DNA of 64,000 nt from Bacteroidota bacterium (GCA_018818065.1 JAHISV010000005.1:230527-294526); one strand, 5' to 3'. Shown: positions 28,365-37,555, numbered from the stretch's first letter. Notes: generated by a model not told the origin, from the letters alone. Translations and numbers: made by a program.

Positions 28365-29378
28365 CTATACAGGGTTTTCTAATTTTAATTTTGGTGAACA
28401 GCCAATTGAATCAGAACTATCGTAGCCGGCATCTTTCACCATCTGTTTTATGTTTTCAATCGCAAATTTAATAGAGTCTTCTTTCGGGTTTTTGCCCGGA
28501 TATATATTGTATAATTTTTTAACTCTTGTTGGTGTTATTGAAGGCATCATAACATTGCATCCTACCTGCATCCCTTTTATTCTGGCGCCAACACTGGCGG
28601 ATTCAAGAGCGCTTGTGGAAGGCATATTTGCATATGGATTCAGTATCCTAACCAGGGCTAAGGTTCTTAATGATAAATCTATATCGCCGTTTATCTCATT
28701 ATAAAATGGCGTTTGTGGATGGGCGATAAATGGCCCAATACCAATCATATGTAAATCAAGTTTACTTATTTTTAGTATTGAGTTGGCAAGATCATCTAAA
28801 CTACTGCCTGGCAACCCGACCATGAAACCGGAGCCTACTTCGTATCCTAACTGACGAAGATCATCTAGAACTTTGAATCGTTCCTGCCACATATGGCCAG
28901 GACGGGCATTCATATAAATGCTATCGTTAAATTCTTCAATGCGTATAAGGTACCTGTCCGCTCCCGCGTCGCGCCATAATTTCAGAGCGTCATAAGGCTG
29001 CTCGCCCAGTGAGAGTGTTACGGCTATATTATCTCTCTTTATTTCACTCACAACGTCCGCAAACCACTCGGCGGTATAAAATGGGTCTTCACCTCCCTGC
29101 AGAACTATTGTTTTTAACCCATGGGAAATGGCTTCTTTAACACTATCTAAAAGTTCTTCTTTGGTAATTCGGTATCTTGATATTTCGCGATTCTGAGCTC
29201 TTAACCCGCAGTAGTTGCAGTTTTGTTTACAAAAATTTGTAAACTCGATTACACCACGAAGATATACTTCATTTCCAAAAACCTGTTCACGAACCCGGTT
29301 TGCTTCAGCAAATAATGCCTTATCATCTTTTCCTTGTAAAAAACTCTTTATCGATTCAGCGGATTTCAGATTATCCAT
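28365..29378 (-). CDS. hydE: [FeFe]-hydrogenase H-cluster maturase HydE
   Basis: A 337-residue radical-SAM enzyme of the HydE group that acts on the HydG product during assembly of the diiron subcluster and its dithiomethylamine bridge. The Cx3Cx2C cluster motif is C50, C54, C57 (NFCKQNCNYCGLR). Blocks VLQGGEDPFYTAEW, ETG-like IRIEEFNDSIY and GSGFMVGLPGSS are typical. The second C-terminal cluster seen in some HydE proteins is not supported: only one cysteine (in IGCSPKLK) is left, in line with reports that this site is not essential. The start ATG overlaps the stop of the upstream regulator gene (TAATG). It is related in fold to BioB and PylB, but neighbouring hydG makes HydE clear. Confidence 0.95.
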   Translation of the reverse strand: MDNLKSAESIKSFLQGKDDKALFAEANRVREQVFGNEVYLRGVIEFTNFCKQNCNYCGLRAQNREISRYRITKEELLDSVKEAISHGLKTIVLQGGEDPFYTAEWFADVVSEIKRDNIAVTLSLGEQPYDALKLWRDAGADRYLIRIEEFNDSIYMNARPGHMWQERFKVLDDLRQLGYEVGSGFMVGLPGSSLDDLANSILKISKLDLHMIGIGPFIAHPQTPFYNEINGDIDLSLRTLALVRILNPYANMPSTSALESASVGARIKGMQVGCNVMMPSITPTRVKKLYNIYPGKNPKEDSIKFAIENIKQMVKDAGYDSSDSIGCSPKLKLENPV

Positions 29379-29629
29379 TAGTCTACCTTTAATGTCATTG
29401 ATTTAACTTTTACGCTTTCCAGTTGTCCCAGTTTTCCGGTAATGGATCCAATTTCATCATTGGTTACCCGAAGCATTAAAAAAATTATGGAAATATCTTT
29501 ATCGGGAAGAGGATACCCGACACGCAATACAATTGAGTCTGCAACACTGTGCAATAATTCTGTAACATTTTTGTAGGCAAGGTTACGATTGGCAATGCTT
29601 ATGGTTAATGCGTGATACTTCTTGTCCAT
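29378..29629 (-). CDS. TM1266-family iron-only hydrogenase system regulator (ACT-like)
   Basis: An 83-residue protein of the TM1266 family, which is regularly next to hydE/hydG and has an ACT/NikR-C-like beta-alpha-beta fold (HALTISIANRNLAYKNVTELLHSVADSIVLRVGYPLPDKD, IIFLMLRVTNDEIGSITGKLG). The family is proposed to regulate hydrogenase genes but its ligand is not known. It is the first gene of the tm1266-hydE-hydG unit. Its start codon follows a seven-T run, and its Shine-Dalgarno GGAG is buried in the 3' arm of a hairpin, so its expression is probably set by the leader RNA. Confidence 0.88.
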   Translation of the reverse strand: MDKKYHALTISIANRNLAYKNVTELLHSVADSIVLRVGYPLPDKDISIIFLMLRVTNDEIGSITGKLGQLESVKVKSMTLKVD

Positions 29630-29705
29630 AAAAAAATCTCCATCTTATTAAACAGGATGGAGATCTCCGGACGTAAACGTCCATAATACCAAATCGTCCA
29701 TCCCC
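29630..29705 (-). promoter_or_regulatory. Switch-like RNA leader before the hydrogenase-maturation genes
   Basis: Two mutually exclusive pairings can be drawn on the minus-strand RNA. First, ATCTCCATC (29656-29664) pairs with GATGGAGAT (29636-29644) over 9 bp with an 11-nt loop; it is followed by seven Ts (29630-29636) and then the ATG, and it also hides the GGAG ribosome site. Second, an upstream GGATGGA (29697-29703) can pair with TCCATCC (29655-29661), which breaks the first hairpin; it encloses a GGACG-TTTA-CGTCC hairpin (29669-29682). This is the form of an attenuator or riboswitch expression platform. I cannot match it to a known riboswitch class. Confidence 0.65.
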
Positions 29706-29923
29706 TGGTGTTAGAATTACTTCCTTTTCCTCAGGATTTTCAAAAACTTTATGTAGGCTCCAATTGATTACGATTGCACGCCATCAATCAGAAATATGCT
29801 TTGCTTTACAAAAACTATACTATCTTCTGCTTATTCAAATAACAAACAAACTTAGCAATCAGAAAAAACATTCCTAATTGCTATCTAAAAACTATACCTT
29901 TTAAAGAAGATAAGCAAATCGCT
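29706..29923 (-). other. Long 5' leader or promoter region between feoB and the hyd genes
   Basis: With the switch it forms 294 bases between feoB and the TM1266-like gene. It holds a further possible stem on the minus strand (ATTGAT near 29784 with ATCAAT near 29764) and a CCTG/CAGG pairing nearer the switch; these could belong to an aptamer. I see no gene and no clear feoB terminator. Confidence 0.4.
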
Positions 29924-31852
29924 TTACCAGAATATGGGAGTTGTTAACCGGACAATCAGAACAAGAATGATGGCAGTAGCAGCTGTAAAGGCAGTAATCA
30001 GTAAAGCTTTTTTAGTGTTGAGTTCTTTGGCCAGGGCCGCAAATGTTGCCAGGCAGGGAAGATAAAATGTTACAAATATCGCGTAAGAAAATGCCTGAGC
30101 CTCCGTTAATACGGATAGCACATCCTGAGTTCCTATTGCCGAAAATAAAAGAATAAGCGCCAGTTCCTTGCGCATTATTCCAAAGACAAGGGTTACACCA
30201 AGAACGGCAGGAAATCCAAGCAGACCAACAGTAAAGGGTTCCATAAAAGAATTAATCGCCCCCGTTAACTGGTAGTGATTTATAACTTCCAGGATTATAC
30301 TGCCAACCACTAATAATGGCCAGGCAATTATTACAAATTCTTTTAACCTGAACCAAGTTTTGTGGAAAAGAATTTTAGGGCTTGGCAGGTGATATTTTGG
30401 TATCTCGAGAATTAAACCAGGACTGACTTCGGGCATAACTTTAGAAAGAATTTTGCCGGATAAGCCTACTACGAGTAGATTAAGAACGTATATAAAAATA
30501 GCCGCTTTCATAGAAATGAAAAAACCAACCAAGCCAAATATTATGGTCATTCTTGCCGAACAGGGAATGAAGGTAGTCAATGCCGCGGTTATAAATTTAT
30601 CGCGCTGCGATTTTAAAATGCGTGTTGCTAAAATACCGGGTACTGTACAACCATAACCGAGTATCAGTGGAATTACAGAAAGACCATGAAGCCCGATTTT
30701 ATGCATAAAACTGTCAATAAGATATGCTATCCTTGCAAGATAACCTGAGTCTTCCAGAAAGGAGAGGAAGATAAAAAATGGGAGCAGAAAGGGGATTACT
30801 ATCCCGATACCGCCGCCTAAACCTGTTACCAGTCCCTGCATTATAGAAGACATAATGCTTCCGGCTTCAAAGTTCTGATTTATAAGATTCAGAGCCTCGT
30901 CAAATTTTGCAAGAAAGAGAGGTTCAAAAGTATTCCCGATCATAAAAATTGTTGCAAATACAGTGTACAAAATGCCGACCATGAAGACGTAGCCCAGTAT
31001 GGGATGCATTAACAGATCATCAATTTTATATCGGATATCTGTTTTTGTGCTTCTGGCTACAATAGCTACCTTCTCAAATATTTCAAAAGCCATGTTATGG
31101 CGAATGCGGGAAATGGCATATTCTGATTCAGTCCCCAGGTCACTGTCTAATTTTTTAAGTAAAGAATCAATTTTTTGTCGATCATTTTCAGAAAGAAATT
31201 CATCCAAATGTTCATTGATTAAGGGATCTTTTTCAAGCAGCTTTATAGAGACAAACCGGTTATTCCATTTAGTTGGAATATCTTTCTCTTTTAGAAGGGC
31301 TGAAGTACTTTCTATAAAGCCTTCCAACTCGCTACCAGTATTGTGAATTATAGGGATCTTTTTCTGCTCATAAGCGTCATGTGCAAGCTGAAACAATTCA
31401 TAAACACCTACACCTTTTTTCCCGATTGTTTGAATGACCGGCACTCCCAGGGTAGTGCTGAGTTTTTCAAGGTCTATCTTTATTCCTTTCTTCTCAGCTT
31501 CATCTATCATATTAAGGGCAACAACCATGGGCTTCTGAAGTTCAGTAAGTTGAATGGTCAGCTCAAGGCTTCTTGAAAGAACAGAAGCATCAATAATATT
31601 GACTATTACAGGTTCATCTTCTTCGTGTAAAAGGTAGTGAACCGCCAGTGATTCGGCTTCGTCGGTGGTCTGGAGTGAATATGTTCCCGGAATGTCGACA
31701 ACTTCAACAGTGTGTTCCTCAAAGGAAAGGGTTCCACTTGTATATTTTACTGTTGCTCCGGGAAAATTTGTGGCTATTGCCTTGTAACCTACTACTTCAT
31801 TAAAAATTGTGCTTTTACCGCTGTTTGGTTGTCCGACTAATAAAAACTTCAA
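29924..31852 (-). CDS. feoB: Ferrous iron transporter FeoB
   Basis: A 642-residue Fe2+ transporter of the inner membrane. The N-terminal G protein (1-165) has G1 GQPNSGKST (7-15), the switch ATNFPGATVKYTSG, G3 DIPGTYSL and G4 NMIDE. A GDI-like helical spacer follows (about 175-265), then about ten membrane segments (from 285) with the family blocks GLGGGIGIVIPFL, SFLEDSGYLARIAYLID and GYGCTVPGI (the conserved cysteine), then IPCSARM. It is shorter than E. coli FeoB, as in many Bacteroidota, and no FeoC or fused FeoA is present. The start overlaps the feoA stop by 4 nt (ATGA). It would feed iron to FeS and hydrogenase assembly under low oxygen. Confidence 0.96.
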   Translation of the reverse strand: MKFLLVGQPNSGKSTIFNEVVGYKAIATNFPGATVKYTSGTLSFEEHTVEVVDIPGTYSLQTTDEAESLAVHYLLHEEDEPVIVNIIDASVLSRSLELTIQLTELQKPMVVALNMIDEAEKKGIKIDLEKLSTTLGVPVIQTIGKKGVGVYELFQLAHDAYEQKKIPIIHNTGSELEGFIESTSALLKEKDIPTKWNNRFVSIKLLEKDPLINEHLDEFLSENDRQKIDSLLKKLDSDLGTESEYAISRIRHNMAFEIFEKVAIVARSTKTDIRYKIDDLLMHPILGYVFMVGILYTVFATIFMIGNTFEPLFLAKFDEALNLINQNFEAGSIMSSIMQGLVTGLGGGIGIVIPFLLPFFIFLSFLEDSGYLARIAYLIDSFMHKIGLHGLSVIPLILGYGCTVPGILATRILKSQRDKFITAALTTFIPCSARMTIIFGLVGFFISMKAAIFIYVLNLLVVGLSGKILSKVMPEVSPGLILEIPKYHLPSPKILFHKTWFRLKEFVIIAWPLLVVGSIILEVINHYQLTGAINSFMEPFTVGLLGFPAVLGVTLVFGIMRKELALILLFSAIGTQDVLSVLTEAQAFSYAIFVTFYLPCLATFAALAKELNTKKALLITAFTAATAIILVLIVRLTTPIFW

Positions 31853-32106
31853 GATTCAGATCCCTTCACCAATATCTTAGCAGCCAGATCATGACCAATT
31901 GCTATTTCAGAATCATTATGTGTAACAACAATAGGTCCACTTAGGTGGGATTTACGATTAATGGTAACAATATTACCAATATTTAATCCGAGATTCATAA
32001 GATTGATGGTAGCTCCTTTTCCGGCAACAATTTCCTGAATAGTTACTTTATCGCCTCTGTTACAATCAATCAATCTGATAGTCATTTTTTCAATGCTTCT
32101 AAACAT
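31849..32106 (-). CDS. feoA: Ferrous iron transport protein FeoA
   Basis: An 85-residue cytosolic SH3-like protein that works with FeoB. Typical blocks are RLIDCNRGDKVTIQEIVAG, ATINLMNLGLNIGNIVTI and SEIAIGHDLAAKILV. The family consensus suggests the real start may be the ATG at codon 8 (MTIRLID), though the first ATG is kept. It is the first gene of the feoAB pair, with 167 bp of upstream sequence in which I see no Fur-box match. Confidence 0.9.
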   Translation of the reverse strand: MFRSIEKMTIRLIDCNRGDKVTIQEIVAGKGATINLMNLGLNIGNIVTINRKSHLSGPIVVTHNDSEIAIGHDLAAKILVKGSES

Positions 32107-32273
32107 GTTTACGCTCTTTTTTCACGGATTCTAATTTACCACAATATTCTATTTAAATCATCGAAATAACAAAGCAATTTTAAACCCCCATGAGGTCTGA
32201 TTAAGAATTTTAAGGAATGTTATGAATAAACAAAGCTAATAATTTTATAAATGGTGAGAACTACAAAAAAGCG

Positions 32274-33317
32274 CTATTTAAGATTATTACGCCTTACCGC
32301 CAGTTCAATAATGGTTTTTAGGCTTCTTCCGTAAGAATATCCTGCATTTTTTGCCGATCTCATGAAACCAACATCCTCAGTCAGAACCGGATTAGGATTG
32401 ACCTCCAATACGTACAATTTGTTGTCCTTGGATAGTCTCATGTCAATACGTGCATAGTCCCGGCACCCACTAGCCCGAAAGCATTTTAATGCAATAACCT
32501 CAGCCTGCTCTCTTACTTTTTTCGTCAATCTTGCCGGGCATTGCGGTATGGTTTTATGATATGACTCGTGTAATGGTTCCCACTTTGCCTGATAGCTTAC
32601 AATATTGTGCAAGTGTTTTGGCATTTTTGAAAAATCAATTTCGCAGATTGGCAATACTTTGGGTTTTGTGTCACCAATTACGGAAACATTTAGCTCTCTT
32701 CCATCAATATATTCTTCAATTAATACCGGTTCTTTGTACTCCGAAAGAACATATTCAATTCTCTTTTTAAGGGCTTTATGGTTGAAGACGACCGAATTAT
32801 TTTCGATACCAGCGCTGGCATCCTCGAATGCAGGTTTGACAATTAGGGGATATGTTAATTCGTGTCTATAAACTTTTTCCTGTTTATCAATTAAACGAGA
32901 GGCAGGAGTTGTAATACCTTTGGCAGAAAGGATTTTTTTTGTTAGAAATTTGTTCTGGCAGGTACTTAGTGCCATGGGTGGCGCGCCAGTATATGGAATA
33001 TTTAATAGCTCCAGAAGTCCAGCAAAACTCATCTCTTGTTTTACAGAATCATTAAAAATTTCCACAAGATTAAATACAACGTCGGGTTTGTTTTTCCTTA
33101 AATCTTCCAGAAAAATATTAATATTATCCAATAAATTTATTATGTAGCATTCGAAACCAGCTTTTCTAATAGCATTTGCCATATTTTCGTAATCAGCAAT
33201 GGGATCCGATTCAGTTAAATCGAAATAGGGTTCAAAGCTAAGTTCTTTAGGTAATTCTTTCCGATAATGGTCAGTCAGGTTAGAATATGCTTCATTATAA
33301 ACCAAAGCAACTTTCAT
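32274..33317 (-). CDS. ATP-grasp ligase, D-alanine-D-alanine-ligase-like
   Basis: A 347-residue ATP-grasp enzyme. The N-terminal domain (MKVALVYN ... VVFNLVEIFNDS, 1-118) is the Rossmann-like part of D-Ala-D-Ala ligases. K161 (PLIVKPAFEDASAGI), E201/E202 (VLIEEYIDGRE) and the metal triad D292 (ARIDMR), E305 and N307 (LEVNPNP) mark the ATP-grasp active site. It lacks the glycine-rich and serine loop spacing of a true Ddl and is longer in the middle (residues 225-265), so it is probably a ligase with another substrate, making an amide from a peptide or amino acid. It diverges from a C39-like peptidase gene (102 bp between starts), a pairing often seen in peptide modification clusters. Confidence 0.75.
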   Translation of the reverse strand: MKVALVYNEAYSNLTDHYRKELPKELSFEPYFDLTESDPIADYENMANAIRKAGFECYIINLLDNINIFLEDLRKNKPDVVFNLVEIFNDSVKQEMSFAGLLELLNIPYTGAPPMALSTCQNKFLTKKILSAKGITTPASRLIDKQEKVYRHELTYPLIVKPAFEDASAGIENNSVVFNHKALKKRIEYVLSEYKEPVLIEEYIDGRELNVSVIGDTKPKVLPICEIDFSKMPKHLHNIVSYQAKWEPLHESYHKTIPQCPARLTKKVREQAEVIALKCFRASGCRDYARIDMRLSKDNKLYVLEVNPNPVLTEDVGFMRSAKNAGYSYGRSLKTIIELAVRRNNLK

Positions 33318-33419
33318 TTAAAACTAATTATTTGTTTAAGAATGATTAAATATAATTTTATTCTCAAAAAAAAGTTACTATTTTACACTCAAATTTAAGT
33401 CTTCAATAAAGAGTAAAAG

Positions 33420-34259
33420 ATGAGCTTCTATCCTCAACCTGACAATTATCGATGTGGTCCATTCGCCTTAAAATATGCTCTTGTTATGCTGGGGGTTTTT
33501 AAGCATGAAGATAAAATTGCGAAAATTGCCGGCAGCACATGGTGGGATGGAACAGACGAATTAGGACTAGCCAAAGCGGCCGCGATCTTCAAATGCAAAA
33601 TGAACTATTTTCAATCCGACAATCCGAGTGACGCCCTTAAATTATTAAATGCATGGCTAAAGAAAGGCATTCCATGCGTGCTTAGCGTAAATAACTGGGA
33701 ACATTGGATAACAGTCGTAAAATATACACGCAAGAGTTATATATACTTAGACAGCGAAAATAACCGTGTTATTGGTATTCTTACTTCATCGCAACTTTCA
33801 AAATACTGGAGATACAAAGATGAATCTGAGGATAAGTCAATAAGTTATGATGGGTATGCTATTGAGCCTAAATTCAAAACTTATACAAAGGCGAGCTTCT
33901 CACTAGAAAAAGCACGTACTTTAATGTATAAAAAAAATGATATACTGGCTAGCAAGTGGGATCAGTATTTTAACGATCTAATAACTATTTGCAAACCCCG
34001 AAACAAACAAACAGCAAAGTTGATAACTTTTCCGGAATTTCTACGAAGAAACGAGGCAACATTGGTCAGGAAAATAGCAAATTGGCATGGCACCCCAAAA
34101 TACACCGAATTAAAAAAAATACTTTACAACATGAAATTTGTAGCAGAAATATATGATTTGATTATACCCTTGGATGAGGAAAAAAAGGCTCTGGTTGATA
34201 TCTCAGCTCTTCTTATGATGTACGCGTGCGGAAAATATGGAATGGATCCAATTTATTAA
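33420..34259 (+). CDS. C39-like cysteine peptidase with unassigned C-terminal domain
   Basis: A 279-residue protein whose first 125 residues are a C39-like papain-fold peptidase. The proposed triad is C12 (NYRCGPFALKYAL), H95 (NNWEHWITVV) and D111 (YIYLDSENN), and the family's usual glutamine before Cys (Q6) is present. It has no signal peptide, so it works in the cytosol or on exported leader peptides without the usual fused ABC transporter. The C-terminal half (about 130-279) is helical and unassigned. It may cleave a precursor peptide or a product of the ATP-grasp enzyme encoded divergently; that is inference. The start has a weak AAGAGTAAAAG upstream. The next gene follows at 15 nt. Confidence 0.7.
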   Translation: MSFYPQPDNYRCGPFALKYALVMLGVFKHEDKIAKIAGSTWWDGTDELGLAKAAAIFKCKMNYFQSDNPSDALKLLNAWLKKGIPCVLSVNNWEHWITVVKYTRKSYIYLDSENNRVIGILTSSQLSKYWRYKDESEDKSISYDGYAIEPKFKTYTKASFSLEKARTLMYKKNDILASKWDQYFNDLITICKPRNKQTAKLITFPEFLRRNEATLVRKIANWHGTPKYTELKKILYNMKFVAEIYDLIIPLDEEKKALVDISALLMMYACGKYGMDPIY

Positions 34260-34274
34260 TTTAGCGGAGAAATC

Positions 34275-34832
34275 ATGAAGCGATATTCGAAAATCTTAAA
34301 AAAAGAAAATACGGCTTTACTAATAATTGACATACAAGAAAGAATATTAAGCGTTATTCATGAAAACGAAAGAGTTTTAGAAAATACTCTTAAGCTTATA
34401 AAAGGGTTTAAGGCTATGAACCTTCCAATATATTATACTGAACAATATCCAAAGGGCCTTGGACCAACTTCTCCAAAATTACTCGCCGAACTTGAAGGAA
34501 ACGTAGCAATTCAAAAAATGTCATTTAGCTGTCATGGAGCCGGGAAATTATTCGAAGAATTAAGAGGAAAAGGACTTACGCAAGTTGTTGTAGCTGGTAT
34601 TGAATGCCATGTTTGTGTACAGCAAACAGTATTTGATCTTCTTGAAAATGATTTTCAGGTAAATTTAGCTGCAGATGCAGTTTCCTCCCGCCGGATTATT
34701 GACTATGACACTGCTTTAGACCGAATGAGAAGCAACCATGCCGAGATTACCACAACAGAATCTATTCTTTTTGAACTCCTTGAAGTTTGTGGAACCGATA
34801 TATTCAAAGCAGTTTCGAGAATTGTTAAGTAG
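34275..34832 (+). CDS. Isochorismatase-family hydrolase
   Basis: A 185-residue cytosolic hydrolase of the isochorismatase-like (cysteine hydrolase) family. The triad is D19 (LLIIDIQE), K81 (IQKMSFS) and C114 (IECHVCVQQTV), with the cis-peptide region GIEC preceding. YcaC, nicotinamidase and N-carbamoylsarcosine amidase are relatives, but the nicotinamidase zinc ligands are not evident, so an amidase with an unknown substrate is the best call. It lies 15 nt after the C39-like peptidase gene with GGAGAA before its ATG, so they form an operon; together with the divergent ATP-grasp ligase this looks like an amide-making and amide-breaking set. Confidence 0.85.
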   Translation: MKRYSKILKKENTALLIIDIQERILSVIHENERVLENTLKLIKGFKAMNLPIYYTEQYPKGLGPTSPKLLAELEGNVAIQKMSFSCHGAGKLFEELRGKGLTQVVVAGIECHVCVQQTVFDLLENDFQVNLAADAVSSRRIIDYDTALDRMRSNHAEITTTESILFELLEVCGTDIFKAVSRIVK

Positions 34833-34972
34833 TTATACCTAGTTTTTGAAAAAAAAATCATAATACCTCTAAATAATTTCACTTTTCATTCGATAATAAT
34901 ATTAGGGTAGTTATATCCATTACGGGATGTAATGTATTTTAGTTCGAATAATTGTTAAAAAGGAGTTTAATA

Positions 34973-35392
34973 ATGTTTGGAGGGCACGTGAAATCATCGA
35001 TTAGAATTCTTGTATCATTCGTTGCTATAGTAGCATTTTTTATGCTATCAGCAAAGGTTTTCGGTGGACCAGCAGCAGCAGGCGATGGAGATGGATATTT
35101 AGCATTTGCTGAAAAAATGCCATCACCAGTTGGGGGGTTAACCGAAGTCTATAAAAAACTTGAGTACCCTCGTATGGCTCAGCAAGCCGGTGTTCAAGGT
35201 AAAGTATATGTGCTTGCGTTTATCAACGAGAAAGGTGGCGTTGATGATGTAAAGGTACTTAAAGGAATAGGCGCGGGTTGTGATGACGCAGTTATAGCTG
35301 CTATTAAAAAGTCAGAATTTGAGCCAGGTTCACATGAAGGACAAGCAGTAAAGGTAAAACTATCTCTTTCATTCGTATTCAAAATACAATAG
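34973..35392 (+). CDS. TonB C-terminal domain protein (energy-transducer-like)
   Basis: A 139-residue protein. ATG at 34973 is chosen because AAAAGGAG lies 8 nt upstream; a TTG at 34952 in frame would overlap that ribosome site. Residues 5-30 are a single hydrophobic segment, signal peptide or anchor, ending near KVFGG. Residues about 50-139 are a TonB C-terminal domain: PVGGLTEVYKKLEYPRMAQ, GVQGKVYVLAFINEKGGV and the final LSLSFVFKI. The proline-rich periplasmic spacer of normal TonB is absent, so it may be a periplasmic adaptor instead of a spanning energy transducer. It is followed 15 nt later by a chemoreceptor gene, an unusual partner. Confidence 0.75.
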   Translation: MFGGHVKSSIRILVSFVAIVAFFMLSAKVFGGPAAAGDGDGYLAFAEKMPSPVGGLTEVYKKLEYPRMAQQAGVQGKVYVLAFINEKGGVDDVKVLKGIGAGCDDAVIAAIKKSEFEPGSHEGQAVKVKLSLSFVFKIQ

Positions 35393-35407
35393 TAACTTGG
35401 GGGCAAG

Positions 35408-37537
35408 GTGAAACAGTATTTAGCGAAACGAGGCCTTATTGCGAGATTTAATGACCTTAAATTTATTAGGAAAATTCAACTTGGATTCTTTTTCATTGCA
35501 GGCATATCTACCTTGATTGCAGTTAATGATTTTGTTCAAATTACAAGTTTTGAAACCGTTAAGGACTCGTTGTTCGAGGACTTTATTTCCCCAAAGGAAA
35601 ATATTAGTCAGATCTATACCGAATTTCAAAAAATTCAGTTCATAATGCTCAAATTTTCCATAGCAGAATTTGAAGATAATTTCGATGCTGACATGGCAGA
35701 ATTTGAACAGCGCAAGAAAATTTTAGATGAAAAACTTTTAGCATTAAGAGAAATGAAATTGGACGAAGGCACAATGACAAGTCTCGAGTCAATTGCTGAA
35801 ATATGGTCTAATTATAAAAATGTGGTTGCAGATGCTATTATTAGCGCCAGTGTAACTAGAAATTTCGAATTTGCAGCTATTATCGCAACTACTTCCGGTG
35901 AGGAAGTCGGTTCACAACTTGTTGGTGAATTCGATCTAATAGTTGAAACTCTTGATAAAAAAGCTGCGCAAATTGATGTTAGTGTATCTGAAGATGTTTC
36001 AAATGCACGTATTTATATTACTGTTGGTATGGCTCTTGGTGCCTTTGCCTTCTTTGTTTGTACATTGTGGTTGGCGCCCATTATAACGAATCCTATCAAA
36101 CATCTCAGAAATGTTGTCCAGGATTTCTCTCTAGGTGATTACGAAACAGAAATCAATATCAACTCTAAGGATGAAATTGGTGAATTAGCTGGTATGATGG
36201 ATAAACTGAAATCTGCTCAGCTAAAAAAAATTGATGCAGCACAGAAGCTTGCCAAAGGAATTTTGGAAAAAGTTGAACCTGCATCAGAAAAAGATAATTT
36301 GTCACATTCATTCAATGAGGAAATTGACATCATTAATGAACTTCTGACTGAAGCCGAAACTCTTATTAGCGCAAGCAAAGATGGTGACTTATCAGTAAGA
36401 GGAAATGTTGACAATTTTTCCGGCGGCTGGAAACGCATTATTGAGGGTGTAAACTCAATGCTGGATGCAACTAACGCTCCGGTTAGCGAAGCTGGTCAGG
36501 TTCTTACATCAATGGCTGAGGGTAATTTTACTGTTAAAATGAAAGGCGAATATAAAGGTGATTATCTTAACATGAAAAACAATGTTAACAAGGTAGTTGC
36601 ATCGCTTAATCAGGCAATTGGAAGAGTAGCTCAAAGTGCGTCTGATCTTGCTACTTCAGCTTCACAAATTTCCTCCAGTACAGAAGAAATGGCAGTTGGA
36701 GCCAATGAGCAAAGCGCTCAAACAACAGACGTAGCAAGTGCAGTGGAAGAAATGACCGCAACTATTTTAGAAAGCACTAAAAATGCTTCCGATGCGGCGG
36801 CTGTCGCAAAAGAAGCAGGCAAAAACGCTAATGATGGTGGTGAGATTGTTCTCGAAACAATTCAAGGGATCAACAGGATTGCTGAAGTAGTGGTGAGATC
36901 TGCTGATACAATAAAAGAATTGGGCAAGAGTAGCAATAAGATCGGCGAGATTATTCAGGTTATTAACGACATAGCCGATCAGACCAACCTATTGGCCTTT
37001 AACGCTGCAATTGAAGCTGCCCGTGCCGGTGAACAGGGACGCGGTTTTGCAGTTGTTGCTGACGAAGTTAGAAAGCTTGCAGAAAGAACTACTAAGGCAA
37101 CCAAAGAAATTGAAACCATGATTAAACATATTCAGGAAGATACTGCAGGTGCTGTTGATGCAATTGAAGAAGGGACAAGAGAAGTTGAGAAAGGCAAGGC
37201 GCTTGCCGAGAAAGCGCATGATGCTCTTGAAAAAATAATAGAAAATTCATCACGAGTGGATGATATTATTAATCAGCTTGCTACTTCAAGTGAACAGCAA
37301 TCAACAACATCAGAATCGATTAGCAAAAGTGTTGAGACTATTAGCAATGTTACCCAACAATCTGCAGAAGGAACACACCAAATTAGCAGAGCAGCGGAAG
37401 ATTTATACAGGTTAACTGAAAATCTTCAGGAAATTATTGAATATTTCCAGCTTGATGCAATAGCTAGCGAGGATGATAATGTACTAAGTGCTTCAGAATA
37501 CAGTGTTCGTCAAAACGGTAAGCTTATACATTCTTAA
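35408..37537 (+). CDS. Methyl-accepting chemotaxis protein
   Basis: A 709-residue chemoreceptor, GTG start with a GGGGG element before it. Residues 25-43 are TM1; the periplasmic part 45-200 is helical, four-helix-bundle-like; TM2 is 202-223. A HAMP domain follows (about 224-277), with another HAMP-like or helical unit (about 300-400, [16 protein letters not shown] and [15 protein letters not shown]). The signalling hairpin tip is at about 517-560 ([20 protein letters not shown], then [16 protein letters not shown]); the usual LLALN is LLAFN. There is no CheB/CheR NWETF-type tail. It would feed a CheA-CheW array; the REC-NrtA-CheW fusion 17 kb away is a possible partner. Co-transcribed with the TonB-like gene. 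Confidence 0.95.
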   Translation: MKQYLAKRGLIARFNDLKFIRKIQLGFFFIAGISTLIAVNDFVQITSFETVKDSLFEDFISPKENISQIYTEFQKIQFIMLKFSIAEFEDNFDADMAEFEQRKKILDEKLLALREMKLDEGTMTSLESIAEIWSNYKNVVADAIISASVTRNFEFAAIIATTSGEEVGSQLVGEFDLIVETLDKKAAQIDVSVSEDVSNARIYITVGMALGAFAFFVCTLWLAPIITNPIKHLRNVVQDFSLGDYETEININSKDEIGELAGMMDKLKSAQLKKIDAAQKLAKGILEKVEPASEKDNLSHSFNEEIDIINELLTEAETLISASKDGDLSVRGNVDNFSGGWKRIIEGVNSMLDATNAPVSEAGQVLTSMAEGNFTVKMKGEYKGDYLNMKNNVNKVVASLNQAIGRVAQSASDLATSASQISSSTEEMAVGANEQSAQTTDVASAVEEMTATILESTKNASDAAAVAKEAGKNANDGGEIVLETIQGINRIAEVVVRSADTIKELGKSSNKIGEIIQVINDIADQTNLLAFNAAIEAARAGEQGRGFAVVADEVRKLAERTTKATKEIETMIKHIQEDTAGAVDAIEEGTREVEKGKALAEKAHDALEKIIENSSRVDDIINQLATSSEQQSTTSESISKSVETISNVTQQSAEGTHQISRAAEDLYRLTENLQEIIEYFQLDAIASEDDNVLSASEYSVRQNGKLIHS

Positions 37538-37555
37538 AATTTATATACAGCCTGT

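Noticed and set aside
29647..29700. Leader peptide of 17 codons inside the hyd leader (ATG on the minus strand at about 29700)
   Set aside because: The only G-rich sequence touches the ATG with no spacing and there is no run of regulatory codons, so the RNA pairings explain the region better.
29630..29923. Known riboswitch (TPP, SAM, cobalamin, FMN, fluoride, Moco) before hyd genes
   Set aside because: I looked for the conserved cores of these classes and could not find any; left as unassigned.
30999..31346. 115-codon plus-strand frame within feoB
   Set aside because: Antisense shadow of the FeoB coding sequence; no independent support.
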